This document shows positions 32,901 through 43,200 of a stretch of 61,021 nt of DNA, piece by piece. The notes under the pieces were generated by a model, which was not told the origin of the DNA, made no database searches, and saw only the letters and a program-made list of their open reading frames with translations. The stretch is taken from the IMG/VR virus record IMGVR_UViG_3300030060_003974, positions 1 through 61,021 of that record; one strand, written 5' to 3'. The position numbers and the translations under genes were made by a program. The DNA comes from a virus. Position 1 is the stretch's first letter. Each line of letters begins with the position of its first letter.

Positions 32901-35089
32901 TGTACAGAGCAGATAATGCAATTATATTCGAAACTGAACCAGCTGATGCTGACCCAGACTTGTTTTATGATTCGTCAGAAAAATATCCAGTTGTTCACGG
33001 AACTCAAAGAGCTTATCACGCAACAGGCCCTGTAAAAGCTAACTCAACAACGACTAGCGCTTCAGCTAATAAATTAATTGACAGTACAGCAAGTTTTATT
33101 GGGGTAGTTGCTGTAGGTGATTACGTATATAATACCACTACAGCTGGAACTCCCAATACAGCTTTAGTTACAGCGATAGATAGCGGCACTCAATTATCTT
33201 TAGATGCTAATATTTTTATTTCAGGTGCTGAAAACTACACAATAATAAGACCTTATGCGGGTAACACAAATCAAAACAACACAACTAATGCCGAAATAGT
33301 ATTGCCTTTTATGAATTGCTATACATTTGGAAATGGAGTTGAAAGTTTTAAAATAAAAGACGCTTTAGATGGAAGGTCTTTTAGTTTAGGAGAAAGAGTT
33401 TTAGCTGTATCAAACGCTGATTATAAAGAGGCGGATAGATTTGCAGGACTAACATATAGTGGATTATATAGTGGAACAAATAATTTAAATAATTTAAATG
33501 AGTTTAATTTAGGTCTAGCTAATTTTAAAGACTGCGAAACTTCATTTGGCCCTATACAGTATTTACACGCAAGAAAGACAGATATACTTACTCTTCAAGA
33601 AGACAGAATAACATATGTTTATGCGGGTAAAAACATACTAACAGATGCAGTTGGTGGAGGCTTAGTTACCTCAGTACCTGAGGTTTTAGGTGAGCAAATC
33701 GCAAGAATAGAAGAATATGGAATTAGTTTTAATCCAGAAAGTTTTGCTTCATTTGGTTATGACATGTACTTTACAGATACTAAGCGTGGAGCTGTTCTTC
33801 AGTTAAGCGGATCAAGCGCCTCTAACGATGTATTAAATGTGATTTCAGAACAAGGAATGCGTTCATGGTTTAGGGATCAGTTTTACGCACAACTTTTAAC
33901 TCAAAAAATAGGAGGTTACGACCCTTATATGCAAGAATATGTGTTAAACAGCAACACTATAGAAGTTCCTTTTGAAGCACCTAAAGTTCCTTGCGGTCAA
34001 GTATTAACTCAATCAAGCAGAACCACACCTTATGAATACACAGTGGATTCAGGGAACGTAATTGGCACGGTAGCTATTAATTTAACTGTTGCTGGAGGAA
34101 GTGGAGATGTACAATTAACAGCGGTTTGGAACGGTATTAGTTTCCCTAATGCGCCTGTAGGCCCTGGGACGTATAACTTTACAGTTAATAAAACAGCTAA
34201 TTCTCCTAGCGATATAATCGTAACAGTTACTCCTTCAAGCACAGCAACCTACACAGTCGAAGTTAAATGCCCTCCACCTGTTTATATTACTGTAACTCAA
34301 GTGGTAGTAACCACAGCTCAGGATGTTGGAAAATATATTCACGCAGAATATTACTGGTCAAATAACGTAGTAACAAGCCCTATCTCAAGTTCAATGGTTA
34401 CTTTCGGAAGCAGCACCACAACAGCTTCACTTTTCTATTCTCAAACAGGAGTGCGTTCTGTAGGTGTTTTCCCTTATGATGGGGTAAATTTAATTTTAAG
34501 AAGCAATAAAATTAATTTTGACGACTTTGATTTTGATTCTGCAAGTAATAAGTTTAGATGGTTAAGCACAAACACGGTTTATCAAAACACACCAACTGAC
34601 ATCCAAACATTACTTACTGGAAGTAATAATATTACACCTATAACTAACCCGCAAACTGGTTTATACCAAGCGCAAGTAACTGGAGCTAGTATACCAGCTA
34701 ATCAAACTCAATTATATTTGGTGTATGATTTAAGAGAAGTAACAGCTCAAAAACTTTGTTATAGCGCAGTAAGTGCAGCAGAAGCTTGTTGTGATTGTTT
34801 AAGTACAGGTGATGGATGTACAGCTGACCCAGCGTGTTGTTTTGGGTGTACGTCTTTTGCGGCATCGCAATTAAGATACACTCCAGCTGATGCGTGTGTT
34901 GCGCCAGATGGATCAAATCTTTATCATTCAGGAACTGGTACTTACCCAATAATTGGTGATATCGTATATTCTTCTACTACTTGTGATAGTGGATCACATG
35001 TAGCTCAAGGATATTATAAAGTAAAAGTAGAAAACACAGTAATAGAAGTAGGAGTTCAAGGATTAGTAATTAGTAAAACAACATGTTAA
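29963..35089 (+). CDS. Large tail/stabilisation protein (1708 aa)
   Basis: N-terminus MALISTNFVQGKMNKSVDERLIPEGQYIDAMNVRLG resembles the start of tail-nozzle/tail-tubular-B proteins. The middle is beta-rich, and residues about 1027-1096 repeat a domain of the product of 7331. The last 110 residues are Cys-rich (EACCDCLSTGDGC...CCFGC) and may form disulfide-bonded tips. It likely forms the tail tube or nozzle. Very large for this class, so a fusion of nozzle and receptor-interaction parts is likely. Confidence 0.78.
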   Translation: MALISTNFVQGKMNKSVDERLIPEGQYIDAMNVRLGSTETTEIGAVENSRGNTQLTNISDLGGNPRCIGAYDDGISETMYWFITSDTTDMIVSYHTPTQVTTKHVVSVSVLNFNSQYLVTGVNLIEDLLFFTDDFNPPRKININRNYPEPSGSPLVDNITPEDLNVILKPPGYEPLDNLPAPDVSLLNIPGEENYIEDRFVSFGYRYRYQDKEYSATSLFTVPAFQPGTFSLDPNNYNNRGMVNNFNSANVTFDTGPSRVIEIDVLYKLTTSTTIYVIERFVKEDLGWGDNTNQTILFTNSKIYTTLGSDELLRLYDNVPRLAKAQTIMANRLVYGNNVDGYNIANSAGQTLSQNFNTSLVSTELSLTEGPSPSFNTSVSGNANSIDYDINPNSLNFTYANSTVTFDLSDFVANVPAGLPNKLLKGTQLNFNFNVESYTWQSTSTDVTGTTVTTCTAAGAPIADCSCFPTWSGTDSPFDISFTFRLNQDYTSVFDMVNSSEFQAQVGTQLNLNMTAISACGTANQGTSMADNFNCSVAIPTVCAYTKFNSSINSAAQQGFRLTTTPGSNQFSLQLIAMNSRFVDGGGITHNVYEYFRFVNASFFYISDQNTSSLHSNRDYETGIVYLDDYGRASTVLVSLFNTVFVPPAQSIDKNQIQVTVPAFDQPPYWANSYKFVVKPSSTTYETIFVNFFYVDPLTNITYFKLEGDNINKVRTGQTLIVKKDTNGPTTQEIKVTVLDTSAQGRNFLNSDPTTPTPATFVQLAGYYMQLKAINFSAAAQDGDVIETWPTKSAGQIQTGVFPCSGGYDWIGTRSRQNIASVNYNRWMYRLAQFDDLNNPDYNNMSNIDLPAGSVVQIKIENKRNERGSKCEGLEYIYDKQYVVSQDYASFSAWWFGDNIAIDTGDVIAGNLTNTFNNTATIPPCKSDIPDPPGFGQTQYHFIKDSNGIEYFAIAVAIPACAGSVFATVRDSISSMELVVYRADNAIIFETEPADADPDLFYDSSEKYPVVHGTQRAYHATGPVKANSTTTSASANKLIDSTASFIGVVAVGDYVYNTTTAGTPNTALVTAIDSGTQLSLDANIFISGAENYTIIRPYAGNTNQNNTTNAEIVLPFMNCYTFGNGVESFKIKDALDGRSFSLGERVLAVSNADYKEADRFAGLTYSGLYSGTNNLNNLNEFNLGLANFKDCETSFGPIQYLHARKTDILTLQEDRITYVYAGKNILTDAVGGGLVTSVPEVLGEQIARIEEYGISFNPESFASFGYDMYFTDTKRGAVLQLSGSSASNDVLNVISEQGMRSWFRDQFYAQLLTQKIGGYDPYMQEYVLNSNTIEVPFEAPKVPCGQVLTQSSRTTPYEYTVDSGNVIGTVAINLTVAGGSGDVQLTAVWNGISFPNAPVGPGTYNFTVNKTANSPSDIIVTVTPSSTATYTVEVKCPPPVYITVTQVVVTTAQDVGKYIHAEYYWSNNVVTSPISSSMVTFGSSTTTASLFYSQTGVRSVGVFPYDGVNLILRSNKINFDDFDFDSASNKFRWLSTNTVYQNTPTDIQTLLTGSNNITPITNPQTGLYQAQVTGASIPANQTQLYLVYDLREVTAQKLCYSAVSAAEACCDCLSTGDGCTADPACCFGCTSFAASQLRYTPADACVAPDGSNLYHSGTGTYPIIGDIVYSSTTCDSGSHVAQGYYKVKVENTVIEVGVQGLVISKTTC

Positions 35090-35092
35090 GTT

Positions 35093-36085
35093 ATGGCAGG
35101 ATGTATAGGAACATATTATTATGATGGTACGAGTTTTTCCAGCTCGACATCAATTTATACCAACGCTTCACTATCAACAGTAGCAGCGGATGGATGGTAT
35201 AGTTTAAATGGAATAAGTAGGGAAATGGTTGGAGGTGTGTTACAAGGCCCACTCGCCTGTGTCACATGTGCTTCTCCATGTACTGTAACACCGTCAGCAA
35301 ACAGTTCTGGTAGGGGTCAGTTTAAAGCAACAATCGATTTAGGTACAGCTACAGGAGCTGTTATATTAAAGTTTAGACCACAGGGTATTCCTGATAAATT
35401 AACCTGGACTTATGACAGTACAACTGCATCGGAATACTCTTCACCAGCTTATGGTTATTTACAAGGCTTAATAGGTCAAATTGCAGCTGCAGGATTGACA
35501 TCTTGCGATAGTAATTTAGGTTTAGGAAGTGGTCTTGACAATGCAACTGGAAGTAATGGAGGGTCTTATCCAAACACTCCTGTTTATAATTGGGATGCTG
35601 GAAGTAATTCTTTTGTAGCTTCAGGCCAAACAACAACATTAGGCCCTTATACTAATCAAGCCGCAGGAGGTGTAGATTTTACAGCCAACCCCCCAGCAGC
35701 TTCAAATGGTTGGGTATTTATGGTAGTACCAAAACCGAATGCAACACCAACTCAAATGTTAATAGATGTTGAAGCTCCTTGTAATGGTACAGCGTGGAGT
35801 ATGCAAAGCTCTTGTCCAGCGGCTTTAACTGGAAACTCTACATTTACCGTAGCAAAAGCTTCTGCAACTTTAGCATGTGCTGAAACCACTAGAGCAACAA
35901 CTTTATATAATGTGCCAGTTAACGGAACTGCAGGTGTACCAGGACTGTACGACTGGGTATTTACTGATCCTAATGGAGTCACTCCAGCATTAGGGTTTTA
36001 TTCAAGCGGCCCTCAAGGGACAGGCGCACCATGGATAGAAGTAGGAACAGATGGAGTAGTAGTAGCAACAGGAACTTGTCCGTAA
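35093..36085 (+). CDS. Cys-containing tail tip/receptor-binding candidate (330 aa)
   Basis: N-terminus has an IYTNASLSTVAADGWYSLNGISREMVGGVL motif, a short repeat style also seen at the C-terminus of the 1708-residue protein. CVTCASPC follows near residue 60. Gly/Ser/Thr-rich thereafter. Likely a tail-tip or adhesion protein. No catalytic motif is visible. Confidence 0.68.
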   Translation: MAGCIGTYYYDGTSFSSSTSIYTNASLSTVAADGWYSLNGISREMVGGVLQGPLACVTCASPCTVTPSANSSGRGQFKATIDLGTATGAVILKFRPQGIPDKLTWTYDSTTASEYSSPAYGYLQGLIGQIAAAGLTSCDSNLGLGSGLDNATGSNGGSYPNTPVYNWDAGSNSFVASGQTTTLGPYTNQAAGGVDFTANPPAASNGWVFMVVPKPNATPTQMLIDVEAPCNGTAWSMQSSCPAALTGNSTFTVAKASATLACAETTRATTLYNVPVNGTAGVPGLYDWVFTDPNGVTPALGFYSSGPQGTGAPWIEVGTDGVVVATGTCP

Positions 36086-36095
36086 AAAATTAATT

Positions 36096-36884
36096 ATGTC
36101 AGGAACATCAATACCAACTTGTCCAACGCTATCTTATAGCGGGCCTCCAGTAAATGGATGGCCATCTTTTTATTCCTTTTGTCCTGATTGGATGCAAGGG
36201 ATGAATAACTTTTTTTACAGTTTTAAAGCTGGGCAATTATATAGACATAATACCAATAATGCTAGAAATACTTATTACGGAGTGTTTAGTCCTTCAACAA
36301 TTACAGGTGTATTTAATGCTGAATCTCAAACAATAAAACTGTTTAAAACAATGTCTTTGGAGTCTAATGCTTCTTGGGCAGCCACTGAATTATTTACAGA
36401 TTTAAGCACAGGATCAATGCTTAATACATATTTTGAAGAAAAAGAAGGAGAGTGGTTTTCTTTTATTAGAGCCAATGCAGGAACTATAAATTGGAATATG
36501 CGTTCAGCAAATGGTATAGGAAATAACAATGCAGTGTCAGGGCCTTTAGCAGCTACAGTAATAGGTTTTGCTGCGCCAAATTCACCAGGCTTTATAATAT
36601 CTGTAGGAGATAACGCTTATTATAATAACGGAGGTGTACCTGTACTTATAGGGCCTGTAACCGCAATAAATAACAGTAACACAGTTAACCAATCAACTAT
36701 AACAGTAGATGGTTCAGGTAATGCGCAACCACCTATAGGCTCATTTATAATGTATATTAAAAATGCTGTAGCTGAATCACATGGAGCTAGGGGTTATTAT
36801 ATGCAATTTACAATTTCAAACTCTTTAACTACGCCTGTTGAATTATTTGCTGTAGGTAGTAGTGTGATGAAAAGTTATCCATAG
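36096..36884 (+). CDS. Putative tail protein (262 aa)
   Basis: Beta-rich, aromatic protein (WPSFYSFCPDWMQGMNNFFYSF; NNNAVSGPLAATVIGF). No family recognised. Between tail and ejection genes, so a tail component is the best reading. Confidence 0.65.
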   Translation: MSGTSIPTCPTLSYSGPPVNGWPSFYSFCPDWMQGMNNFFYSFKAGQLYRHNTNNARNTYYGVFSPSTITGVFNAESQTIKLFKTMSLESNASWAATELFTDLSTGSMLNTYFEEKEGEWFSFIRANAGTINWNMRSANGIGNNNAVSGPLAATVIGFAAPNSPGFIISVGDNAYYNNGGVPVLIGPVTAINNSNTVNQSTITVDGSGNAQPPIGSFIMYIKNAVAESHGARGYYMQFTISNSLTTPVELFAVGSSVMKSYP

Positions 36885-36892
36885 ATTTTTAT

Positions 36893-36900
36893 TATCTTTG
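36893..36900 (+). promoter_or_regulatory. -7 promoter box (TATCTTTG)
   Basis: Exact TAnnTTTG, 5 nt before the ATG at 36906, driving the GNAT and ejection-protein genes. Confidence 0.6.
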
Positions 36901-36905
36901 CGTAA

Positions 36906-37316
36906 ATGGATTTATATATTAGAGTATTAAAAGAAGGAGATTACGAAAATATATTAGTAGATTGGTGGAAAGATTGGCGATGGACTCCTCCTTCAAAAGA
37001 ATTTTTACCTGATGATGGTAAGGGTGGGTATATAGTTTATGACGGTGAAGTGCCTGTATGCGCAGGATTTATGTATCTTACAAACTCAAAAGTAGTGTGG
37101 TGTGATTGGATAGTTTCTAATTTTCACTATAAAGATAAAGACAAAAGAAAAGAGGCTATTTATTTATTAATAGCAACTATAAGCCAAATGGCAAAAGATT
37201 TAGAAAAAAAATATGTTTATGCTTTGTTAAAAAATCAACCTTTAATAAACGCATACAAACAGCTAGGGTATCAAGAAGGAAGTACTTATACTCAAGAAAT
37301 GATAAAAATATTATAA
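36906..37316 (+). CDS. GNAT-family N-acetyltransferase
   Basis: Protein of 136 residues with GNAT features: IRVLKEGDYENILVDWW start, GGYIVYDGEVPVCAGFMY beta hairpin, WIVSNFHYKDKDKRKEAIYLLIATISQMA helix that would bind acetyl-CoA, and NAYKQLGYQEGS near the end. Such enzymes are common between tail and ejection genes in podoviruses. Substrate unknown, perhaps a virion or host protein. Confidence 0.8.
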   Translation: MDLYIRVLKEGDYENILVDWWKDWRWTPPSKEFLPDDGKGGYIVYDGEVPVCAGFMYLTNSKVVWCDWIVSNFHYKDKDKRKEAIYLLIATISQMAKDLEKKYVYALLKNQPLINAYKQLGYQEGSTYTQEMIKIL

Positions 37317-37317
37317 T

Positions 37318-38121
37318 ATGGCAGCAGTAACATCAGCAATAGTAGGGGTAGCTTCAGGAGCTTTCGGTGCTTATCAGTCGTTTTCTCAAGCGGCAGCAGC
37401 AAAATCAGCTGCAGCTAAAGCCGCTAAAGATTCAAAAAAATTAATGGCGGAAGCAAAGATTATGGCTGAGAAAAATTATTTCGAAGGATTAAATGTTCCT
37501 ATGGATGCATATGAAAGACAAAGAGAAGAAAATTTAGTAGCTGGACAACAAGCTATTTCAGCATTACAAGAAGGGGATCAAAGAGCTTTAGCTGGAGGAG
37601 TAGGAGCAGTAAATCAAGCACAATCAGTGGCTTCAGAAAAATTAAGAGGAGACTTAGGTCAAGCATTATATGATAATGAAAAAATGAAAGCTGAAGAACG
37701 TAAGTCTATTAATGAAAACTTAATAGCAGCAAATGTTGGTGAGGCTAAAGATTTAAGAGCTGAAGCAGATTATCAAGAAAAAGCTAGAAAACAATCTATG
37801 CTGTCGGGAGTTACTTCGGCTTTAGGAGCTGTAAGTTCTGCAGCAGATCTAGTTCCTTTATATGGTAAGAGTCAGTCTTCTAAAAGAGCGGAAGGTATTT
37901 ATAAAGCAAACGAAAAAGCATTTAAAGAAAGAGGTATAGGTTCAGCAAGAGCGCAAAGATTATTATCTAATTTAGATAAAAATCAATTAAAAGATTTATC
38001 TAAAGAGGGCGCTATGTTTGATTTTGACACTATTTTTGGTAAAGGTAGAAAAAATGCTGCTGGAACAATGACGTTGTACGATGGAGACATAGGATTCTAT
38101 GATGATCCTTCAGACGATTAA
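37318..38121 (+). CDS. Small internal virion (ejection) protein (267 aa)
   Basis: Ala/Ser-rich hydrophobic N-terminus (SAIVGVASGAFGAYQSFSQAAAAKSAAAKAAKDS), then long helices and a second small hydrophobic patch (ALGAVSSAADLVPLYG, about 163-180). This layout resembles T7 gp14-type ejection proteins that form a channel in the outer membrane. It is followed by two larger proteins, as in the T7 gp14-15-16 order. Function by analogy. Confidence 0.7.
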   Translation: MAAVTSAIVGVASGAFGAYQSFSQAAAAKSAAAKAAKDSKKLMAEAKIMAEKNYFEGLNVPMDAYERQREENLVAGQQAISALQEGDQRALAGGVGAVNQAQSVASEKLRGDLGQALYDNEKMKAEERKSINENLIAANVGEAKDLRAEADYQEKARKQSMLSGVTSALGAVSSAADLVPLYGKSQSSKRAEGIYKANEKAFKERGIGSARAQRLLSNLDKNQLKDLSKEGAMFDFDTIFGKGRKNAAGTMTLYDGDIGFYDDPSDD

Positions 38122-38130
38122 AATAAAAAT

Positions 38131-40296
38131 ATGGCTAATTTAAAAGATAAAAATTTCTGGTCAGTCAGAGGTGAAAAAAGTGTAGCGGATACACAAATAG
38201 ACTGGAGTACAGTATCTAAAGATATAACTACAACTTTAGAAACAATTCGTGATGAAAGAGCTTCAGCCAAACAAGCTATAGAAGATTCTACCAATGAGAT
38301 GATGAAAGAGTTGATGAAAGGTGAAGACATCAACAACGCTACATTATCTACAGCATTAATTGACGGAGGGCAGAGTGGAGCTGACGCTTTACAAGTTCAA
38401 TTTGACTTACTGAAAAAAGGTTTAATAAAGCCAAAAGATTATAAAATCTTTATGCAGAAACAACAGAACGCATATACTAACCTTAAAAATGTTGTTACTA
38501 ACTGGGATGCGTGGGATACTAAATCTAAAGAAAGATTAGCTATCGACCCTGCTACTGGGCTTCAACTTGCCTCACAACTAGAACAAGATTTTAACATAAG
38601 TACTTCAGCTTTTGGAAACATGGAAAACGTAAAGTTTATACCAACTGAAGATGGGGGTATGGAGGCTGTTAGGTTTATATACGATGAAGATACAAAACAA
38701 TACGTAATGCCTGATAGGGACACGAACCCTGAAAACTTTATGAATCCTAATGTTATTGGTGCAAGACAAAGATTTGAAATGAATACCACTGACATTACGA
38801 CTTCAATGAAAAAACAAACTGACGCTTTAGGTACATTTTTAAGAGAAGAGCAAATACGTTCTGGTAGAATATTTCAATCTGTAGAAGACTTTAAAGATTC
38901 TCCTAGTTATTTAACAGCAAAAGAAGACGCTATAAAAGCATTATCTACTACTGATTTACAGAAAGCCAATATAGCTGGTCAAATGGGTTATAGGTTTGCA
39001 ATGAGTGAAGCTCAAAAAACCAAAATGATTAGCGAAGGAGTAGACGCAAGTAAAATTATTATGTATTCTTCTAACGATGGAAGGCCTAATTTTAAAGATG
39101 ATGCATTTGATAATGTGGGTATAGAAGAGTTTTTAGGAAATAGATTTGATTCTCAATTAACAGATACATTAAAATTAGAAAAAGGTATCGACCCAATAAA
39201 GCCAACATCTACTGAAACTCAATTAGAAGAACTAGATAAGCTAAAAGGTACAACCATAAAAGATTACAACAAAATATTGACTTCAGACAACTTACCAGAT
39301 GTTCAAGCAAGTTTAGAAGGATTAATAGAAAGTCATAACCAAGGAGTAACAGATAGTGGAAAAGGAAAAACTATTGTTGGATACAACTTAACTGATTCAG
39401 AAATCATATTTAAGTATTCTGATGGTAGTTCAAGTGATCCTATTGAAAGAGTAGACCTTGGGCCTGATGGAGAATTAGGAACAGATGACGATACAGATGT
39501 CGATATTCAGTCGCAAATATATGCTATAAGTGAAGCTCTTACGCCAGATGTGTTTAGGAACTCTACAGAAGTAAGTGATTGGATTAGTGAAAATAATTTT
39601 GAAGTAGGAGAGCAAAGAAGAATAACTAGCGAACAAGCGGATGCTATATTTGTTTCAGAAGACGATAATGATAAAAAGATTGTGCAAGAAGCCAAAGAGA
39701 GATTACAAAATAGAGATGAAAACCCGATTCAAAATCCTACATCTGATCAGATTAAAAAAGAAATTATGAGGTTTGGAAAAGATGCCTATGAAGTAGACCT
39801 TGGAGGTACTGAACCATTTACTATGGATGACGCAACAGGAAGTGCGGATGATTTCTCTGGAGGTATAGTTACACCTAATGAAGACACCATAATGAATATG
39901 ACCGCTGGAATCAATGAGAATCTTGGAGATATAAACGCTTCACTATTACAAGCTGTTAACAGTATGTTCCCGCAAGAGATGATAGACTACATGAATGATA
40001 ATGGCTTCCCTATATCCATAAGTTTGAGTGAAGAAGGTTATTCTGATAAAGATGCTAATCAAATAAAAGACGGAAATGTAGATATAGTTATAACAATAGG
40101 TGATGAAGAGTATAGAATTACACAGGAAGATGCGAAAGAAAAATACGCTAGTGATGACATATCTAATGTTCCTTTTTATTCTATAATGAAAGACATAGAA
40201 AAAACTATTGTTAGAAATACTTATAACAAAGTAAACAAAAAAAGAGGGAAGAAAACTCAAAAAGGTAACATAGGTGGAAAACCTAAAGGATATTAA
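38131..40296 (+). CDS. Middle internal virion protein (721 aa)
   Basis: Acidic, mostly helical protein of 721 residues with a basic C-terminal tail (NKKRGKKTQKGNIGGKPKGY). By its position between the gp14-like protein and the giant protein it may be the gp15-like ejection protein of the tripartite injection apparatus. No catalytic motif seen. Confidence 0.65.
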   Translation: MANLKDKNFWSVRGEKSVADTQIDWSTVSKDITTTLETIRDERASAKQAIEDSTNEMMKELMKGEDINNATLSTALIDGGQSGADALQVQFDLLKKGLIKPKDYKIFMQKQQNAYTNLKNVVTNWDAWDTKSKERLAIDPATGLQLASQLEQDFNISTSAFGNMENVKFIPTEDGGMEAVRFIYDEDTKQYVMPDRDTNPENFMNPNVIGARQRFEMNTTDITTSMKKQTDALGTFLREEQIRSGRIFQSVEDFKDSPSYLTAKEDAIKALSTTDLQKANIAGQMGYRFAMSEAQKTKMISEGVDASKIIMYSSNDGRPNFKDDAFDNVGIEEFLGNRFDSQLTDTLKLEKGIDPIKPTSTETQLEELDKLKGTTIKDYNKILTSDNLPDVQASLEGLIESHNQGVTDSGKGKTIVGYNLTDSEIIFKYSDGSSSDPIERVDLGPDGELGTDDDTDVDIQSQIYAISEALTPDVFRNSTEVSDWISENNFEVGEQRRITSEQADAIFVSEDDNDKKIVQEAKERLQNRDENPIQNPTSDQIKKEIMRFGKDAYEVDLGGTEPFTMDDATGSADDFSGGIVTPNEDTIMNMTAGINENLGDINASLLQAVNSMFPQEMIDYMNDNGFPISISLSEEGYSDKDANQIKDGNVDIVITIGDEEYRITQEDAKEKYASDDISNVPFYSIMKDIEKTIVRNTYNKVNKKRGKKTQKGNIGGKPKGY

Positions 40297-40298
40297 TT

Positions 40299-43200
40299 AT
40301 GGAGGAAAGATTAAAAAAGCTGTATGAAAATGCTTTAAAGTATTTCGATTTACCAGAGTATGAGCAGTTTGCTGTAGACATGCAAGATGCTGAAAAAATG
40401 GAGAGACTTAGAGATAATATGGTAGAGCATTATGATATGCCGCCCATAGAACAAATGCTCCAAGATTTTGGGGTTGAAAAAAAAAATCCCGATGGCGTTC
40501 CTGTCGTACCTGGTGGGCCTGGTTCACCAGACGCTCCATCAAATTTCAATCCAGATCAGGAAGATACGGAATCTCCTACCACACCCCAAGAAACACCACC
40601 TTCATCGGATACTGGAAGCGAAGAAATAATTGAAGAAGAAGTTATTCCTGTTGAAGAGGAAGCTCCAGTGGAAGAAGTGGAAGAAGAAGGTCTGTTTGAT
40701 ACTATCACTATAGATAATGTCGGAGAAGCTCCTGTAATAGCAGGAGGTTTTAACCCGCAAGGAGAGCGATTAACTGCAATAGAAAAATATTTAGGCTATA
40801 ACGATGTAACTGATTTTTTTGGAGACATGTATCGTGCTTCTGAAGTAGGTGCAGCACAAGCTGACGCTGTTGATGAGTACATGGCTTTAGCAACTAAATC
40901 AGCTGAAAATGTTACCGCTAGCGATATAGAAGATTACTTAAGAGTTTTGGAAAAACTTGAGAATCAGCCTGAATCTAAAGAAATGGAACAGTTTAGAAGA
41001 GTCTCTGCAGCTAACGGAGGTGGGTTTATGGGTATGATGGTCGGTCTAATGCAAAACTTTTCTATTGCTCCAGCTGTAATGATACAATCTATTCGAAGTA
41101 TGATGAATGCTTATTCACTAGCTACAGGAGGTGTAAGTGCAGTAGCGGTAGGAAAAGCTTCGGCAGCAGCCAGTGCTGGTTTAGCTTCAGCAGCCGCTTC
41201 ATGGACAGGGCCTGGTGCGGCAGCCGCAGGTGCTTTAGGGGGATTAATAGGTGGAACTGCAGGAGCTATCGGAGGATTTATTGGAGGAGCAACAACTGCT
41301 TTAGAAGGCGCACTATCTTTTGGAGAATTTTTTAAAGAAGAAATGGAAAGGCAAGACCTTCCAATAAACGCTGAGAGTGTTAGAGAAATTTTAAACCAGC
41401 CAGCCACTATGTCTAGAGTTAGAAACAGAGCTTTAGCTAGAGGTTTTACTATTGGTGGAGTAGAAGCGTTGACATTTGGCTTATCAAAAGGTGCGGTTAC
41501 AGGAATAGCAAAAGTAGGAACACAAGGAGTAAAAACAGGAATATTAAAAGGAACTATAAAAGGAACTAAAGCAATTCAAGCTAGTAATATTTCGGCTGGA
41601 ATTGCAGCTTATACTATAGAAGCAGGAGGTGGTTCATTAGGTGAGGTGTTAGGTAGAGTGGCGGCAGACCAAGAAATGGATGAAATAGATATCTTTTTAG
41701 AAGGTATTGCTGGAACATCTACAGCGCCAATATCTTTAGCATCAGGTTTATTAAAAGTTCCTAAATATAAAATTAATGGTCAACTGGCTACTCAAGCTGA
41801 CATAGATGCTTTAGTTAAAAAAGTAGAAGATGGAGGGATGACAATGGAAGAATTAGCCTCTCCTGAGTTAAACATTGAGGTTTTTAATGATCCTGCTAGG
41901 AAAAAAATTATTACTGACGCAAGGTCATATGCAAAACTAGGATTAGAGTTAGACCCTAACATTACAGAGTTTGCTGATAAGAAATTAGCTATAGATTTAG
42001 AGTACAAGAAAAGAGCAATTAAAAATCCAGATTTAGAAACATCAAAAGAAACTATTAAAAAAATTGATAAAGTATTAAAAGCTATATCAAATAAATACAA
42101 CGGAACATTAGATGCGGAAGCAAAAGCAGAATTAATAAAAGAAGGTGTGGAAAATCCCACCCCAGAACAAATAAAAGAAAAATCAGATGCCATTTTTAAG
42201 CAAGTCACAGAGAGCGTGGATGTACAAAAACTTACCACAGGTCGCAGCAAAGTGGGAAAGAGAGACGAATCCGAACAAGAAACTACCGAACAAGGTCAGG
42301 AAAAGACCGAAGCTGAAGTTGCCGAGACAGAGAAGACGGAAGTAACAGATCAAGATGCTATAGACGCATTGAACGAAGAAGGTATTACCGACCCTACAGA
42401 CAAACAAGTAACCGACAAGAAACAATCTTTACAAGTAGAAGTCGATAAACTAGAAGAGCAAAAAGAACCAGCCATGCAGCGTAATGAGTCTACAGAAACT
42501 GAGACCACTACTAAGGATGGTTCTAAAATTAAAGTTGCAGTAGAAAAGGTTATGGATAATTTATTTAATTATCAAGGAAAACCTATAACAAATAAAGTAG
42601 CAAGAGTAGCTTATAATAAAACAGTTAATATAGCAAAAAGAGCAGCTAAAGCTGTAAAAAAGATACTTCCTGAGACTAAAATAGTTTTAGTTGAAGACCC
42701 TGATACTTTTACATTACTTACAGGTAAACCAGATGCTGCGGGTGAATATTCCGTAGCTGACAATACAATATATATTAACACCTCAAAGGCCACTACAGCC
42801 ACTATAGCTCACGAAGTAGGGCATGCTGCATTTATACAAGCTCTTAAAAAAAGTGAAAAAAATATTACTGGAGTAACAACTAGAATGTTTGAGTCTTTAA
42901 GAAAGTCTAAAGCTTTAGATAAAATTAGCGTAACCTATACAGATGTTAGAACAGGTAAAAAAGTTAAGGAAAGTTTACAGGATTATTTAAATAAGTTCGC
43001 TGAACAATACGAATCTAATTTACAAAATGAAGAAAAATTAATGGAAGCTATAGGTTTTTTAGCTGGTAACTTTTCAAGGTTAGATATAAAAGAACAGGGT
43101 ACTGTAAGAAAGTTTGTAAACAAAATTCTTAAAGCTTTAAAATTAGATAGATTTGTAAACGAAGTAACTAAAACAGATAAACAAATTGTGCAATTTATGA

